64,000 bases of DNA from Labilithrix sp. (GTDB taxonomy: Bacteria > Myxococcota_A > Polyangia > Polyangiales > Polyangiaceae): assembly GCA_019637175.1 (NCBI GenBank), contig JAHBWD010000009.1, positions 124,001-188,000 on the forward strand, in the 5' to 3' direction. A model generated the notes under the pieces. That model did no database searches, had not been told where the DNA came from, and saw nothing but the letters and a program-made list of their open reading frames with translations. The position numbers were made by a program, and so were the translations under genes. How positions within the stretch are numbered: the first letter of the stretch is position 1; every line of letters starts with the position of its first letter. This document shows positions 43,613 to 54,155 of this stretch, piece by piece.

Positions 43613-43642
43613 AAAAAAAGGCGGGTTGCCCCGCAACCCGCC
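43613..43642 (-). terminator. Rho-independent terminator after rplL
   Basis: 10-bp perfect stem (43620-43629 with 43633-43642), 3-nt loop, followed on the minus strand by seven T. Lies 75 bp past the rplL stop. It should separate the ribosomal protein operon from rpoB, fully or as a partial terminator balancing ribosomal protein and polymerase levels. Confidence 0.9.
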
Positions 43643-43716
43643 TTCTGGACGGGGCCTGCTTGCGCAGGCGACGGGAGACCCCGACCCCCCGATCGGAGGT
43701 CTCCCTCGGTCGGTGC

Positions 43717-44100
43717 TTACTTGAGCTCGACCTTCGCGCCGGCCTCTTCGAGCTTCTTCTTGAAGTCCTCGGCCTCGGCCTTGGCAACGCCTTCCTTGAG
43801 GTCCTTGGGCGCGCCCTCGACGAGGTCCTTCGCCTCCTTGAGGCCGAGGCCCGTGATCTCGCGGACGACCTTGATGACGTTGATCTTGTTCGCGCCGGCC
43901 TCCTTGAGGACGAGCGTGAACTCGGTCTGCGCCTCGGCGGCCGGAGCGGCGGCAGCGGCGGGGCCCGCGGCAGCGGCGACGGCGACGGGAGCGGCCTTGA
44001 CGCCCCACTTGTCCTCGAGGGTCTTGATGAGCTCTGCGATCTGGATGACCGGGAGGTTGCTGAGGAAGTCGACGACCTGGTCCTTGGTGAGATCTGCCAT
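43717..44100 (-). CDS. rplL: Ribosomal protein L7/L12
   Basis: 127 aa. N-terminal dimerisation helices ([22 protein letters not shown]), an Ala-rich hinge with [11 protein letters not shown], and the C-terminal globular domain with [28 protein letters not shown], here given as its core [20 protein letters not shown]. The multicopy stalk protein that recruits translation factors such as the EF-Tu and EF-G encoded nearby. 87 bp after rplJ in the same operon. Confidence 0.98.
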   Translation of the reverse strand: MADLTKDQVVDFLSNLPVIQIAELIKTLEDKWGVKAAPVAVAAAAGPAAAAAPAAEAQTEFTLVLKEAGANKINVIKVVREITGLGLKEAKDLVEGAPKDLKEGVAKAEAEDFKKKLEEAGAKVELK

Positions 44101-44187
44101 TTTCGTTTCTCCGTTATCGAATGAGTTTTGTTGGGCCGAGGCTTCAGCGCCTCCGCCGGTTTCTGTTGGCGGGACTCGAGAAGCTGC

Positions 44188-44742
44188 TCAGCCCTTGTCT
44201 CCCTCGCGCTCCTTGGCGGAGAGGAGGTAGACGAAGTTCTGTGCAGGAGCGTTGAGGAGCATGACGAACTGCGAGAGCGGCGCTTGGAGCGTCGCGAGCA
44301 GCTGCGCGCGAAGCTCGTCCTTGCCGGGCATCGTCGCCAGCTGGTTCTCGACCGCGTTCGCGTCGAGCACCGAGCCGTCGATGAGGCCGGCCTTGACCTT
44401 GAGCTTCTCGCCGGCTTCCGGCGCGTCCTTCTTGAAGGCCTTGACGACCTTGGCGGCCGCCGAGGGATCTTCGTAGCTCCAGGCGATGCCGGTCATGCCG
44501 ACGAGGGCGGTGTCCAGCTTGCCGCTGTACGCCGACTCCTTGAGCGCCTGCTTGACCAGCGTGTTCTTGACGACCTTGTACTCGACGCCGGCCTTGCGGA
44601 ACTCGGCGCGGAGCTTGGTCACGTTCTCGACGTTCAGCCCCTTGTAGTCGAGGAGCACCGCCGACGTGGCCTTGTCGAAGCGACCTTTGACCTCGCCGAT
44701 GAGCGTGTTCTTACCCTCGCGGGTCGAAGCTGCTGCGGCCAT
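44188..44742 (-). CDS. rplJ: Ribosomal protein L10
   Basis: 184 aa. L10 markers include [39 protein letters not shown] and LGVMTGIAWS-like [20 protein letters not shown]; the C-terminus is the helix that holds L7/L12 dimers. Starts 2 bp after the rplA stop, leaving no space for the classic L10-binding leader that controls this operon in Escherichia coli. Confidence 0.97.
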   Translation of the reverse strand: MAAAASTREGKNTLIGEVKGRFDKATSAVLLDYKGLNVENVTKLRAEFRKAGVEYKVVKNTLVKQALKESAYSGKLDTALVGMTGIAWSYEDPSAAAKVVKAFKKDAPEAGEKLKVKAGLIDGSVLDANAVENQLATMPGKDELRAQLLATLQAPLSQFVMLLNAPAQNFVYLLSAKEREGDKG

Positions 44743-44744
44743 GA

Positions 44745-45455
44745 TCAGCCCTCCTCTGCGCCGCCGATGAACTGCGCCGGGTCAATCTTGACGCCGGGGC
44801 CCATCGTGGAGCTGATGGTGATGCTGCGAACGTACGTGCCCTTCGCGGTCGAAGGCTTGGCACGAACGAGCGCTGCGATGAGCGCCTTCGCGTTGTCGGA
44901 GAGCGCGTTCTCGGCGAACGAGACCTTGCCGATGCGGGCGTGGACGATGCCCGCCTTCTCGACGCGGTACTCGATCTTGCCGCCCTTCGCTTCGCGAACG
45001 GCGTTGCCGATGTCGAAGGTGACCGTGCCGACCTTGGGGTTCGGCATGAGGCCGCGGGGACCGAGGACACGACCGAGCTTACCGACGGCGCCCATCATGT
45101 CGGGCGTCGCGATCACGCGATCGAAGTCCATGAATCCTTCGTTGACCTTCGCGACCATGTCGTCGCTCCCGGCGAAATCGGCGCCGGCCTCGCGGGCCTC
45201 GCGCTCCTTGTCGCCCTTGGCGAACACGAGCACGCGCACCGTTTGACCGGTGCCGTGAGGGAGGACCAGCGCGCCGCGGACCATCTGGTCTGCGTGCTTG
45301 GGATTGACTCCCAAGCGGACGGCAAGGTCCACCGTCTCGTCGAACTTGGCGAACTTCGCGCTCTTGACGAGCGCGCACGCCTCTTCGACCGTGTACTTGC
45401 GAGTGCGATCGACTGCTTTGTCGACCTTCTCGCGGTTCTTGGACAGCTTCGGCAA
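44745..45455 (-). CDS. rplA: Ribosomal protein L1
   Basis: 236 aa from a TTG start at 45455 with AAGGAGG 5 nt upstream; the next ATG in the open frame is 28 codons further upstream and would add residues foreign to L1. Family features: [50 protein letters not shown] and [13 protein letters not shown]. Binds 23S rRNA at the L1 stalk. Separated from rplK by 211 bp. Confidence 0.97.
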   Translation of the reverse strand: MPKLSKNREKVDKAVDRTRKYTVEEACALVKSAKFAKFDETVDLAVRLGVNPKHADQMVRGALVLPHGTGQTVRVLVFAKGDKEREAREAGADFAGSDDMVAKVNEGFMDFDRVIATPDMMGAVGKLGRVLGPRGLMPNPKVGTVTFDIGNAVREAKGGKIEYRVEKAGIVHARIGKVSFAENALSDNAKALIAALVRAKPSTAKGTYVRSITISSTMGPGVKIDPAQFIGGAEEG

Positions 45456-45666
45456 TGGGCCTCCTTGTCGGCTCTCTTCCTCTGGAGCCTCCCACCGGGA
45501 ACCGCAGCGACGCGGGCGGTGGTTCGAGAGGTTGTTCACTCCGGCCGGCTTCGCCGACCTCCGTGGACCTCGCTCGACTTCGTCCGTTTCGTGGACTCCG
45601 TCTCGGTCGGTTCACGATCGACGGGGCGAACCATTTCGCCCGTCGAAAAGATCGCTAACGCGTCGC

Positions 45667-46107
45667 TCAGGCGACGATGTCGATGCCCATCGAGCGCGCG
45701 GTGCCGCGGACGATGCGGATCGCAGCCTCGATGTCGGTGCAGTTCATGTCCTGGATCTTCTGGCCCGCGAGCTCGCGAACCTGCTTCTCCGTGACCTGAC
45801 CGACCTTGACCTTGTTCGGCTCCTTCGAGCCCGAGCCCGGCTTCTTGCCCGTGGCGAGTCCGGCGGCCTTCTTCAGGAGGACGCTGACCGGCGGGGTCTT
45901 CAGGATGAACGTGAAGGAGCGGTCCGAATAGACCGTGATCACCACGGGGATGATCATGTCGCCGCCCTGGGTCTTGGCGTTGAACTCCTTGCAGAAGCCC
46001 ATGATGTTGACGCCGTGCTGACCGAGCGCGGGACCGACCGGCGGCGCGGGGTTCGCCTTGCCAGCGGGGAGCTGCAGCTTGATGTAACCGGTGATCTTCT
46101 TTGCCAT
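45667..46107 (-). CDS. rplK: Ribosomal protein L11
   Basis: 146 aa. Hallmarks [58 protein letters not shown] and C-terminal RNA-binding [19 protein letters not shown]. Forms the GTPase-associated centre with L10 and L7/L12. Usually directly follows nusG, but here the two are ~690 bp apart. Confidence 0.98.
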   Translation of the reverse strand: MAKKITGYIKLQLPAGKANPAPPVGPALGQHGVNIMGFCKEFNAKTQGGDMIIPVVITVYSDRSFTFILKTPPVSVLLKKAAGLATGKKPGSGSKEPNKVKVGQVTEKQVRELAGQKIQDMNCTDIEAAIRIVRGTARSMGIDIVA

Positions 46108-46125
46108 GACTCGTCTCGCTCGCTC

Positions 46126-46299
46126 CTACAGGTGCCGCCAGCGCTTCGGCGGGCCGTAGTGATGTCGCTTGGGGGACTCGACCGGCGGCGCGGGCACGAA
46201 AAACCCTGAGCCGGGACCGGGGGGCGGCTTATTAGGACAAATTTCGTGACAACGCCACTCCGGACGCACGTTTTTTGCCCAAGGCTCGATCTCAGCCAT
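46126..46299 (-). CDS. Possible 57-aa small protein upstream of rplK
   Basis: An open frame starting at an ATG at 46299 (MAEIEPWAKNVRPEW, then WRCHEICPNKPPPGPG) and ending 18 bp before rplK. It uses AT-ending codons (AAA, AAT, TGT, ATT) that are rare in this high-GC window, which is unlike random GC-rich frames. No ribosome site is evident, and it could instead be the untranslated leader of rplK. Low confidence. Confidence 0.3.
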   Translation of the reverse strand: MAEIEPWAKNVRPEWRCHEICPNKPPPGPGSGFFVPAPPVESPKRHHYGPPKRWRHL

Positions 46300-46367
46300 C
46301 AAGTGCGGGAATTTCAGGCGCTTCCCGCGCCTCCGCCCGCCGGCCGTCGAGGGCGCGCGGGGCGTCG

Positions 46368-46607
46368 TCAGCCCGAGGCGGGGGCGTCGGCCGGGTCCTC
46401 GACGCGGTCGCGTCCCAGGAGCTCGAGCGCGCGCTCGGCGACCTGGATGAGGATCTGGCTGCACGGCTCGCAGCCGCCGCCGCAGCAGCTCGGGTAGCCG
46501 TCGGGGCCGCTCCGCATCAGCGGGCGGACGCAGTCGCGGTACCACGCTTCGAGGCCGAGCTCCTCGCTCGCCTGCTTCAGCGCTGCGTCGACGGCCGGAT
46601 CGCCCAT
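46368..46607 (-). CDS. Small cysteine-cluster protein between nusG and rplK
   Basis: 79 aa starting at 46607 (MGDPAVDAALKQASEELGLE). Carries a tight C-C-G-G-G-C-E-P-C cluster in YPSCCGGGCEPCSQIL, an extra Cys in YRDCVRPL, and C-terminal helix VAERALELLGRDRV. The cluster recalls the CCGSGC.NC motif of the oxidoreductase-like domain family, so an iron-sulfur or zinc site is possible. Not a known member of the ribosomal operon; transcribed with it. Confidence 0.65.
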   Translation of the reverse strand: MGDPAVDAALKQASEELGLEAWYRDCVRPLMRSGPDGYPSCCGGGCEPCSQILIQVAERALELLGRDRVEDPADAPASG

Positions 46608-46798
46608 GACGCGAAACGTAGCGCGCGACCGCGCGCCGCGCTCGTGCAGAGCCGGGCCCCGCGCTCGCGCGGCGGGCTTGCAGACCTGGCCCCCGCGCGC
46701 GACGCGGACACGAGGTCCGCGCGCCACGACACGCCCGCGCGCCACCCCGCGCGCCACGACGAGCTGACCACGCGAGCTCCGTCCCGGCGCGGCGATGC

Positions 46799-47332
46799 TC
46801 AGGCGCGCTTCTCGACCTGCGAGAAGTCGAGCTCGACCGGGGTCGCGCGGCCGAAGATCGACACCTTGACCTTGAGCTTCTGCTTGTCGGGCTTCACTTC
46901 CTCGACCGTGCCGGAGAAGTTCGCGAACGCGCCGTCGATGACGCGGATCTCGTCGCCCACCTCGAAGTTCACGCGGGGCTTCGGCTTGACCGCGCCCTCG
47001 ACCGTGCGCCGGCGCTGGTCTTCGATCTCCTGCGGGCGGACTTCCTGCGGGCGCTGGTTGCCGATGAAGCCGGTGACCTTCGGGGTGTCCTTGACGAGGT
47101 GCCAGGCCTCCTCGCTCATGTCCATCTCGACGAAGATGTAGCCGGGGAGGCTCGTCTTCTGGCGGATACGCTGCTTACCGCCCCCGCGGGTCTCCTGGAC
47201 GGTCTCGGTCGGAATGAGCACCTCACCGAAGAAGGCTTCCTTGTTGTGCTCTTTGATGCGCTGGAGGAGAGCCTCTTTGACCTTGTTCTCGTAGCCCGAG
47301 TAGGTCTGGATGACGTACCACTTCTTCGCCAT
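46799..47332 (-). CDS. nusG: Transcription termination/antitermination factor NusG
   Basis: 177 aa. Start at 47332 gives the canonical MAKKWYVIQTYSGYENKVK; upstream in-frame sequence is not NusG-like. Contains the NGN domain (LIPTETVQE, LPGYIFVEMDMSEEAW, TGFIGNQRP) and the KOW motif (FEVGDEIRVIDGAFANFSG, the core being DEIRVIDGAFANFSG). Binds RNA polymerase and links transcription to Rho or to the ribosome. 100 bp after secE. Confidence 0.98.
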   Translation of the reverse strand: MAKKWYVIQTYSGYENKVKEALLQRIKEHNKEAFFGEVLIPTETVQETRGGGKQRIRQKTSLPGYIFVEMDMSEEAWHLVKDTPKVTGFIGNQRPQEVRPQEIEDQRRRTVEGAVKPKPRVNFEVGDEIRVIDGAFANFSGTVEEVKPDKQKLKVKVSIFGRATPVELDFSQVEKRA

Positions 47333-47432
47333 GACGCGCTCCGCCGAAACCATATAGGGTGAATCGACCGACGGTCGATCTCCGCTGAGGGTGGTTGGGG
47401 ATCTCCCCCGAGACGCCGGACTCACGCCCGGA

Positions 47433-48029
47433 TCAGAACGTATAGATCTTGTCCGTGATGAAGCCCCAGAACCGATCCATGAGGGCAAAGAACACGGTCG
47501 CGAAGATGGTGGTGAGGACGACGACCGTCGTGGAGTTCGTGACCTCCTTGCGGCTCGGCCACGTGACCTTCGACAGCTCTTCGGCGACCTCGTTCACGTA
47601 CTGCCGCGCCTCGACCTTGCGCCAGTAGTAGACGGCGACGGCCACGCCGACGAGGCCGGCGGCCGGGAAGAGCAGCTCGTCCTGCGGCTCGCCGAGCTCG
47701 GGCTTCCACTGCCCGGCGCGGTACCACGCGGCGTGGCCGATCTTCGCCACGAGGAAGGCCGTGAGCAGCGCGCCCGCCATGTACGCGGCGTAGACGTAGC
47801 GCTGGTAGCCGAGCTGGATGGGCGTACCGCCGTCGTCCTCGGCCTCGGCGTCCTTCGCCTCGGCGTCCTTCGCCTCGGTGTCCTTCGCCTCGTCCGTCTC
47901 CGAGTCGGCCTCTGCGCGGACCTCGGCCTCCTCACCCGCCTCGGCGGGCTTGTCGGTCGCGTCGGACTCCTCTGGCTCGCCAGACTCGTCCTCGGCTTCG
48001 GCTTTCTTGAGATCCTCTTCCGTCGCCAT
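47433..48029 (-). CDS. secE: Preprotein translocase subunit SecE with acidic extension
   Basis: 198 aa, longer than typical (65-130 aa). The C-terminal ~60 residues hold the conserved SecE amphipathic helix and membrane anchor (EELSKVTWPSRKEVTNSTT, then a hydrophobic helix to the end). Two further hydrophobic segments lie at about 80-97 and 119-136, giving three helices as in Escherichia coli. The first ~70 residues are a highly acidic, Glu/Asp/Ala-rich tail including a KDAEAKDAEAED-type repeat. Essential component of the SecYEG channel. Confidence 0.95.
   Translation of the reverse strand: MATEEDLKKAEAEDESGEPEESDATDKPAEAGEEAEVRAEADSETDEAKDTEAKDAEAKDAEAEDDGGTPIQLGYQRYVYAAYMAGALLTAFLVAKIGHAAWYRAGQWKPELGEPQDELLFPAAGLVGVAVAVYYWRKVEARQYVNEVAEELSKVTWPSRKEVTNSTTVVVLTTIFATVFFALMDRFWGFITDKIYTF
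47848..47892 (-). repeat. 15-bp tandem repeat within secE
   Basis: Three units of GCGTCCTTCGCCTCG (plus-strand reading; one mismatch in the third) encode the repeated (D/E)-A-K-D-(A/T)-E pattern in the acidic N-terminal tail of SecE. In-frame expansion or contraction by 5 residues per unit is possible. Confidence 0.85.
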
Positions 48030-48060
48030 CGATCGCTCGTGCTTCTTCAGATGCTCTGAG

Positions 48061-48133
48061 CAGGGGCTGAGGGGCTCGAACCCACGACCTGCGGATTTGG
48101 AATCCGCTGCTCTACCAACTGAGCTAAACCCCT
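48061..48133 (-). tRNA. tRNA-Trp (anticodon CCA)
   Basis: 73 nt, complete cloverleaf: 7-bp acceptor stem AGGGGTT/AGCCCCT (one T-G pair), D arm GCTC...GAGC, anticodon stem GCGGA/TCCGC with loop TTCCAAA (CCA), and T arm with GTTCGAG. Discriminator G; the 3' CCA is not encoded. Lies between rpmG and secE on the same strand, a common position for tRNA-Trp in many bacteria. Confidence 0.97.
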
Positions 48134-48179
48134 ATTCCTCAGGCCCTCCGCGGACTTCATCGCCCGGCGAGGGCCTGAG

Positions 48180-48332
48180 TTACTTCGTCTCTTTGTGCAC
48201 CGTGTGTCGGTTGCAGCTGGGGCAGTGCTTCTTCAGCGTGAGCTGCCCCTCCTGCCCCGGCTTGCGGGTCGTCTTGTAGTTGCGCTTCTCGCACTCCGTA
48301 CAGGCGAGGCTGATCTCGACCCGTTCGGACAT
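48180..48332 (-). CDS. rpmG: Ribosomal protein L33
   Basis: 50 aa: MSERVEISLACTECEKRNY at the start, a middle TTRKPGQEGQLTLKKH, and CPSCNRHTVHKETK at the end. The two C-x-x-C pairs (CTEC, CPSC) mark the zinc-binding form of L33. Starts 6 bp after the tuf stop and precedes tRNA-Trp by 46 bp, so it is part of the same transcription unit. Confidence 0.97.
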   Translation of the reverse strand: MSERVEISLACTECEKRNYKTTRKPGQEGQLTLKKHCPSCNRHTVHKETK

Positions 48333-48338
48333 CGGCGC

Positions 48339-49529
<1,191 letters not shown>

Positions 49530-49620
49530 TGTCTTCTCCGAGATCGGACGGAACTTCGAGTTTGCTTGGGCGCGGTAGTCCGCGCGCGGGAGTCGAGGGG
49601 CCGGAGCCCCTCGCGTGGAG

Positions 49621-51738
49621 TTACTTGGTCGCGCCCTTCACCTTCGCGATGACCTCTTCCTGGACCGCGGCGGGGACGGGAGCGTAGTGCGAGAAGTGGA
49701 GCGACGACGTCGCGCGGCCCTGCGTGAGGGAGCGGAGGTCGGTGACGTAACCGAACATCGAGGCGAGCGGCACCTCGGCGTCGATGACCTGCGCGTTGCC
49801 GCGCTGGCTCATGCCGAGGATCTTCCCGCGGCGCGAGTTGAGGTCGCCGATGACGTCGCCCATGTACTGCTCGGGGACGACGACCTCGTTCTTGAAGATC
49901 GGCTCGAGCAGGTGGAGACCCGCGCGCTTGGCGCCGTCCTGGAAGCAGAGCGAGGCGGCGATTTCGAACGCCGCGGCGCTCGAGTCGACGTCGTGGTAGC
50001 TGCCGTCGTAGACGCGGCAGTGAAGGTCGACCATCGGGAAGCCGGCGAGGACGCCGCGCTCCATGGCCTCCTTGACGCCCTTCTGGATGGCGGGGATGAA
50101 CTCCTTCGGGATGACGCCGCCGACGACGGCGTTCTCGAAGACGTAGCCCTTGCCACGCTCGCCGGGGCCGATCTCCATGAGGACGTGGCCGAACTGGCCG
50201 CGACCGCCGGACTGCTTGGCGTACTTGTACTCGCAGTGGACCGAGTTCGCGATCGCCTCGCGGTACGCGACCTCGGGCTTGCCGACGTTCGACTCGACCT
50301 TGAACTCGCGCTTGAGGCGGTCGCAGATGATGTCGAGGTGGAGCTCGCCCATACCGCTGATGATCGTCTGACCCGACTCCTCGTCCGTGTGGACGCGGAA
50401 CGAGGGGTCTTCCGTCGCGAGCTTCTGGAGGGCGACGCCGAGCTTCTCGACGTCGGCCTTCGTCTTCGGCTCGACGGCGATCGAGATGACGGGCTCCGGG
50501 AAGATCATCTTCTCGAGGACGATCGGCTTCTTCTCGTCGCAGAGCGTGTCGCCCGTGCGCGTGTCCTTGAGGCCGACGGCCGCGTAGATGTTGCCGGCAT
50601 CGGCCTCGGTGAGCTCCTCACGCTTGTTGGCGTGCATGCGGAGGATGCGGCCGATGCGCTCGCGCTTCCCGCGGGTCGAGTTCGTCACCATCGTGCCGCT
50701 CTGGATCGTCCCGGAGTACACGCGGAAGAACGTCAGGTTGCCGTGCGGGTCGTTGATGATCTTGAACGCGTAGCCGCTGAACGGCTCCTTGTCGTCCGCC
50801 TTGCGCTCCTCTTCCTTGTCGTTGTCGGGGTTCACGCCCTTGACGGCAGGGATGTCGAGCGGCGACGGCAGGTAGTTGATGACCGCGTCGAGGAGGAGCT
50901 GGACGCCCTTGTTCTTGAAGGCCGAGCCGCAGAGGACCGGGAAGAACTTGAACGAGGTGCAGCCCTTGCGGATCGCGCCGACGATCTCGGCCTCGGTGAT
51001 CTCGGCGGTCTTGCCGTCGAGGAACTTCGCCATGATGCCGTCGTCGATGTCGGCGCAGGCCTCGATCATCTTCTCGCGGTACTCGGCGGCCTTCGCCTTG
51101 AGGTTCTCCGGGATCTCGACCCAGTCGTACTTCTGACCCTTCGACTCCTCGTCGAAGATCGCGGCCTTCATCTTGACGAGGTCGACCACGCCCTTGTGCT
51201 GGTCTTCTTCGCCGACGGGCCACTGGATCGGGACCGGGATGACGCCGAGGCGGTCCTTGATCGAGTTGACGTTCATCTCGAAGTCGGCGCCCGTCTTGTC
51301 CATCTTGTTGACGAACACGATGCGCGGGACGCGGAACTTGTCGGCCTGACGCCAGACGGTCTCGGTCTGGGGCTCGACGCCGTTGCCGCCGTCGAGGACC
51401 GCGACCGCGCCGTCGAGCACGCGGAGCGAACGCTCGACCTCGATCGTGAAGTCGACGTGGCCTGGCGTGTCGATGATGTTGATGCGGTGCGTGACGCCCG
51501 CGTGCGGGCCCTCGCCCGGCTTCCAGAAGCAGTTCGTCGCGGCGGAGGTGATCGTGATGCCACGCTCCTGCTCCTGGACCATGTAGTCCATGGTCGCGGC
51601 GCCCTCGTGGACCTCACCGATCTTGTAGTTGACGCCCGTGTAGTAGAGAACGCGCTCGGTCGTCGTCGTCTTGCCCGCGTCGATGTGGGCCATGATTCCG
51701 ATGTTGCGCGTCTTCTCGAGCGAGTATTCGCGGGCCAC
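49621..51738 (-). CDS. fusA: Elongation factor G
   Basis: 705 aa from a GTG at 51738 with GGAG 7 nt upstream; the 30 in-frame residues further upstream are not EF-G-like. The protein begins [21 protein letters not shown], here cut to [18 protein letters not shown] for the P-loop; G2 [11 protein letters not shown]3 [10 protein letters not shown]4 NKMDKTGA are all canonical. Catalyses ribosome translocation. First gene of the fusA-tuf-rpmG block; rpsL and rpsG, its usual upstream partners, are absent. Confidence 0.98.
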   Translation of the reverse strand: MAREYSLEKTRNIGIMAHIDAGKTTTTERVLYYTGVNYKIGEVHEGAATMDYMVQEQERGITITSAATNCFWKPGEGPHAGVTHRINIIDTPGHVDFTIEVERSLRVLDGAVAVLDGGNGVEPQTETVWRQADKFRVPRIVFVNKMDKTGADFEMNVNSIKDRLGVIPVPIQWPVGEEDQHKGVVDLVKMKAAIFDEESKGQKYDWVEIPENLKAKAAEYREKMIEACADIDDGIMAKFLDGKTAEITEAEIVGAIRKGCTSFKFFPVLCGSAFKNKGVQLLLDAVINYLPSPLDIPAVKGVNPDNDKEEERKADDKEPFSGYAFKIINDPHGNLTFFRVYSGTIQSGTMVTNSTRGKRERIGRILRMHANKREELTEADAGNIYAAVGLKDTRTGDTLCDEKKPIVLEKMIFPEPVISIAVEPKTKADVEKLGVALQKLATEDPSFRVHTDEESGQTIISGMGELHLDIICDRLKREFKVESNVGKPEVAYREAIANSVHCEYKYAKQSGGRGQFGHVLMEIGPGERGKGYVFENAVVGGVIPKEFIPAIQKGVKEAMERGVLAGFPMVDLHCRVYDGSYHDVDSSAAAFEIAASLCFQDGAKRAGLHLLEPIFKNEVVVPEQYMGDVIGDLNSRRGKILGMSQRGNAQVIDAEVPLASMFGYVTDLRSLTQGRATSSLHFSHYAPVPAAVQEEVIAKVKGATK

Positions 51739-52263
51739 TTGAGTCTCCGTTCCGGTCGGGGGTCTAAACGTTGTCGGGGATCGCGTCCCCAAGATGCACG
51801 AAACCCCCTCTGGTCCTCCCGCTGCCATTTTCAGCGGGCCCGGATCGGCCGGGTGTTCCAGAGAGGGTGTCGGGGTACCGCTTCAGCTTTTCGTGACCGC
51901 CTCGGCGAATCACGCTGGGGTAACCCGATCCTTATGTCGCGTCAGTCATGCGCTTTTTGAGCGACCTCGTCCCCCGAGTCCTTTGGGGGAGCGCGTTATT
52001 ATCAATGACAGCGCCAAAGTCAAGCAGCGAGGCACCCTTCGGGCGCTCCGCCCGGACGGACCCGGACCGTGCTCCGCCCCGCCCGACCTGACCGGGACGG
52101 CGCACACGCCTCTCTTACCCCGCCCGCCACGCATTGCCAGTGTGGTCCAGCGTGCGCCGGGACCCGCCCCGCGACCGTCCCCCGCCTCGCCCTGGGTCCC
52201 GGCCTCCGCGGCAGGCTCGGCTTGTTCCGGCGCGCCTCCGCCGAGTAACGTCTGCCGGTTGTC
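51739..52263. other. Intergenic region upstream of fusA
   Basis: 525 bp between divergent fusA and the GT39-like gene. Contains the candidate fusA promoter (51995-52023), a 7-bp stem-loop near 51830 (CCCGCTG/CAGCGGG) in the fusA leader, and a CCCCC/GGGGG hairpin near 51970. No gene seen. Confidence 0.5.
51995..52023 (-). promoter_or_regulatory. Candidate sigma-70-type promoter for the fusA operon
   Basis: On the minus strand TTGACT (52023-52018), 17 bp, then AATAAC (52000-51995), with overlapping alternatives such as GATAAT (52003-51998, 14-bp spacing). This AT-rich patch stands out in the region. It would leave a leader of about 250 nt ahead of fusA, long enough for leader regulation. Confidence 0.45.
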
Positions 52264-54108
52264 ATGTCGCAGGCCGACGTCCCCGAGGAAGAGCCGCCCG
52301 GATCGGGGGAGCCCGAGCGCCACTCACGCGAGCGGATCGCGCGGCCGACGCCGCTCGACCGGGCGCGCCGGCGCGCCGCGGCGCTCGGCCGCCGCGTCGT
52401 CGGGACGCCGCGCTCCCGCTTCGACGCGGTCCGGCGCCTGCTCGCGCCGCTCATCCTCGCGCTCGTCCCCCTCTGGTGGGTCGCGGACGCGACGTACCGC
52501 GCGACCCTGACCACGGTCGGACGCGACCAGGGGATCTTCCAGTACATCGCCTGGGCGGTCCGCGAGGGCGACGTCGACTACCGCGACGTCCGCGACGTCA
52601 ACGGGCCGCTCGTCCACCTGATCCACATGGTCGGGCTCGCGCTCGGCGGCGCCGACGAGAATCGCTTCCACGTCCTCGACCTGATCGCGACCGGGGCGTC
52701 GTTCGCCGTCGTCGGGGCGCTCCTGCCGGGCATCGTCGCGCGGCGGCCGCCGACGTGGCTCGAGCGCGCGGGGTGGGCGCTCGCCGCGTGGGTCGCGCTC
52801 GCCGGGCAGTACGCGCTGCACCTCTACTGGAACCAGGCGCAGCGCGAGAGCTTCGCGGACTGGTTTCTCCTCCCGAGCATCGCGCTGCAGATCGCGCGGC
52901 CGAGCGCGCGCCCCGGCGCCTCGCCGTCACGGCGCATCGTCGCGATCGCCGCGCTCTCGACGATCACCTGGTTCGCCAAGTCGAGCTTCGCGGTCTTCAC
53001 GGCGATGCAGCTCGCCGTCCTGCTCGTCGATCGCGACATCCCGCTCTCGCGCCGCGCGCGCCTGAAGAGCTTCGTCGTCGGCGGCCTCCTCGGCGCGGTC
53101 GTGCCGCTGCTCTACCTGCTCCGCTACGGTGACCTCGTCACCTTCGTCCAGATCTCGCTCCACGACGTGCCCCGCGTCTACCGCTTCATCTGGGCTCGCA
53201 GCGCGCCCGAGATCCTCGGCGACGACGGACCGCTCGGCACGGTGTCGATGGGGCTCGCGGTCTCCGCGGTGCTCGTCGCGCTCGTGGCGCTCCGCACTTT
53301 GCCGCGACGCATGCTCGCGCTGGCGCTCGCGCCGATCGCCGGGCTCGCGTCGGTGATCGCCCAGCACAAGGGCTTCGGCTACCACTTCCACCCGATCGGC
53401 GCGACGACGCACATGGGCTTCATGGTGCTCGTCGCCCTCTTGTGGGAGCGGTTCCGCGGCGCGCCGAGGAGCCGGCCTCTCGGCCGCTGGGTCGCGCTCG
53501 GCGTCGCGACCGCTTACGCGCTCAGCGTGGCGTCGGCGATGCGAATGAGCCCGCAGACGCGGAACGTGTGGATCCTCGCCGGCGGCGAGACACCCGAGCG
53601 CCGAAACAAGCGCGAGTACTTCGACAGCTTCAAGACGCACGACTTCTTCCCGTGGGAGCTCCGTCAGGGCGCGCGCTACCTCGCGGACAACCTCTCCCCG
53701 AACGCGCGCGTGCAGGTCTACGGGATGGATCCGTACATCCTGTTCCTCGCGCAGCGCCGCTCGGCGACGCCGTACATCTACGCGTACGACCTCAACGCGG
53801 ACGCCGCGCTCGAGGGCGGCTGGTCGAACCGGCCGACGTGGATCCAGAGCGAGCACATCCGGGCGTGGCGCGACGCGCACGAGCGCGATCTGCTCGCGCG
53901 GCTGAAGGAGGCGCCGCCCGAGGCGTTCGTCTTCCTCGACCACGCGCCGCTCACCTCGTGGCCCGACGCGTGGGAGGACTTCAAGCACTGCTGCAAGGAG
54001 ACGGCGGTCTGGGTCGCGACCCACTACCACGCAGCGCGATCGTTCGGAGAGGTGCACGTCTGGCTCCGTGACGACCTGCCCATCCCCGACGCCGAGGGCC
54101 TGCCCTGA
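52264..54108 (+). CDS. GT-C fold membrane glycosyltransferase-like protein (GT39/ArnT type)
   Basis: 614 aa. After a ~60-residue basic cytoplasmic N-terminus there are about nine to eleven hydrophobic helices (from about residue 62 to 430), then a ~170-residue soluble C-terminal part. The first extracytoplasmic loop carries TVGRDQGIFQYIAW and a DVNGPLVH motif, matching the acidic catalytic loop of dolichol/undecaprenyl-phosphate-sugar dependent GT-C enzymes. Likely transfers a sugar from a lipid carrier to lipid or protein on the periplasmic face; acceptor unknown. Confidence 0.8.
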   Translation: MSQADVPEEEPPGSGEPERHSRERIARPTPLDRARRRAAALGRRVVGTPRSRFDAVRRLLAPLILALVPLWWVADATYRATLTTVGRDQGIFQYIAWAVREGDVDYRDVRDVNGPLVHLIHMVGLALGGADENRFHVLDLIATGASFAVVGALLPGIVARRPPTWLERAGWALAAWVALAGQYALHLYWNQAQRESFADWFLLPSIALQIARPSARPGASPSRRIVAIAALSTITWFAKSSFAVFTAMQLAVLLVDRDIPLSRRARLKSFVVGGLLGAVVPLLYLLRYGDLVTFVQISLHDVPRVYRFIWARSAPEILGDDGPLGTVSMGLAVSAVLVALVALRTLPRRMLALALAPIAGLASVIAQHKGFGYHFHPIGATTHMGFMVLVALLWERFRGAPRSRPLGRWVALGVATAYALSVASAMRMSPQTRNVWILAGGETPERRNKREYFDSFKTHDFFPWELRQGARYLADNLSPNARVQVYGMDPYILFLAQRRSATPYIYAYDLNADAALEGGWSNRPTWIQSEHIRAWRDAHERDLLARLKEAPPEAFVFLDHAPLTSWPDAWEDFKHCCKETAVWVATHYHAARSFGEVHVWLRDDLPIPDAEGLP

Positions 54109-54155
54109 CGCGGGCGTGAGCCCCGCTCCAGCCGCGGACGAGCTATCGTGGAAGG

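Noticed and set aside
46608..46798. Triple GCGCGCCAC-type repeat between the Cys-cluster gene and nusG
   Set aside because: Short imperfect repeats in a GC-rich stretch; no terminator-like T-run or dyad of note.
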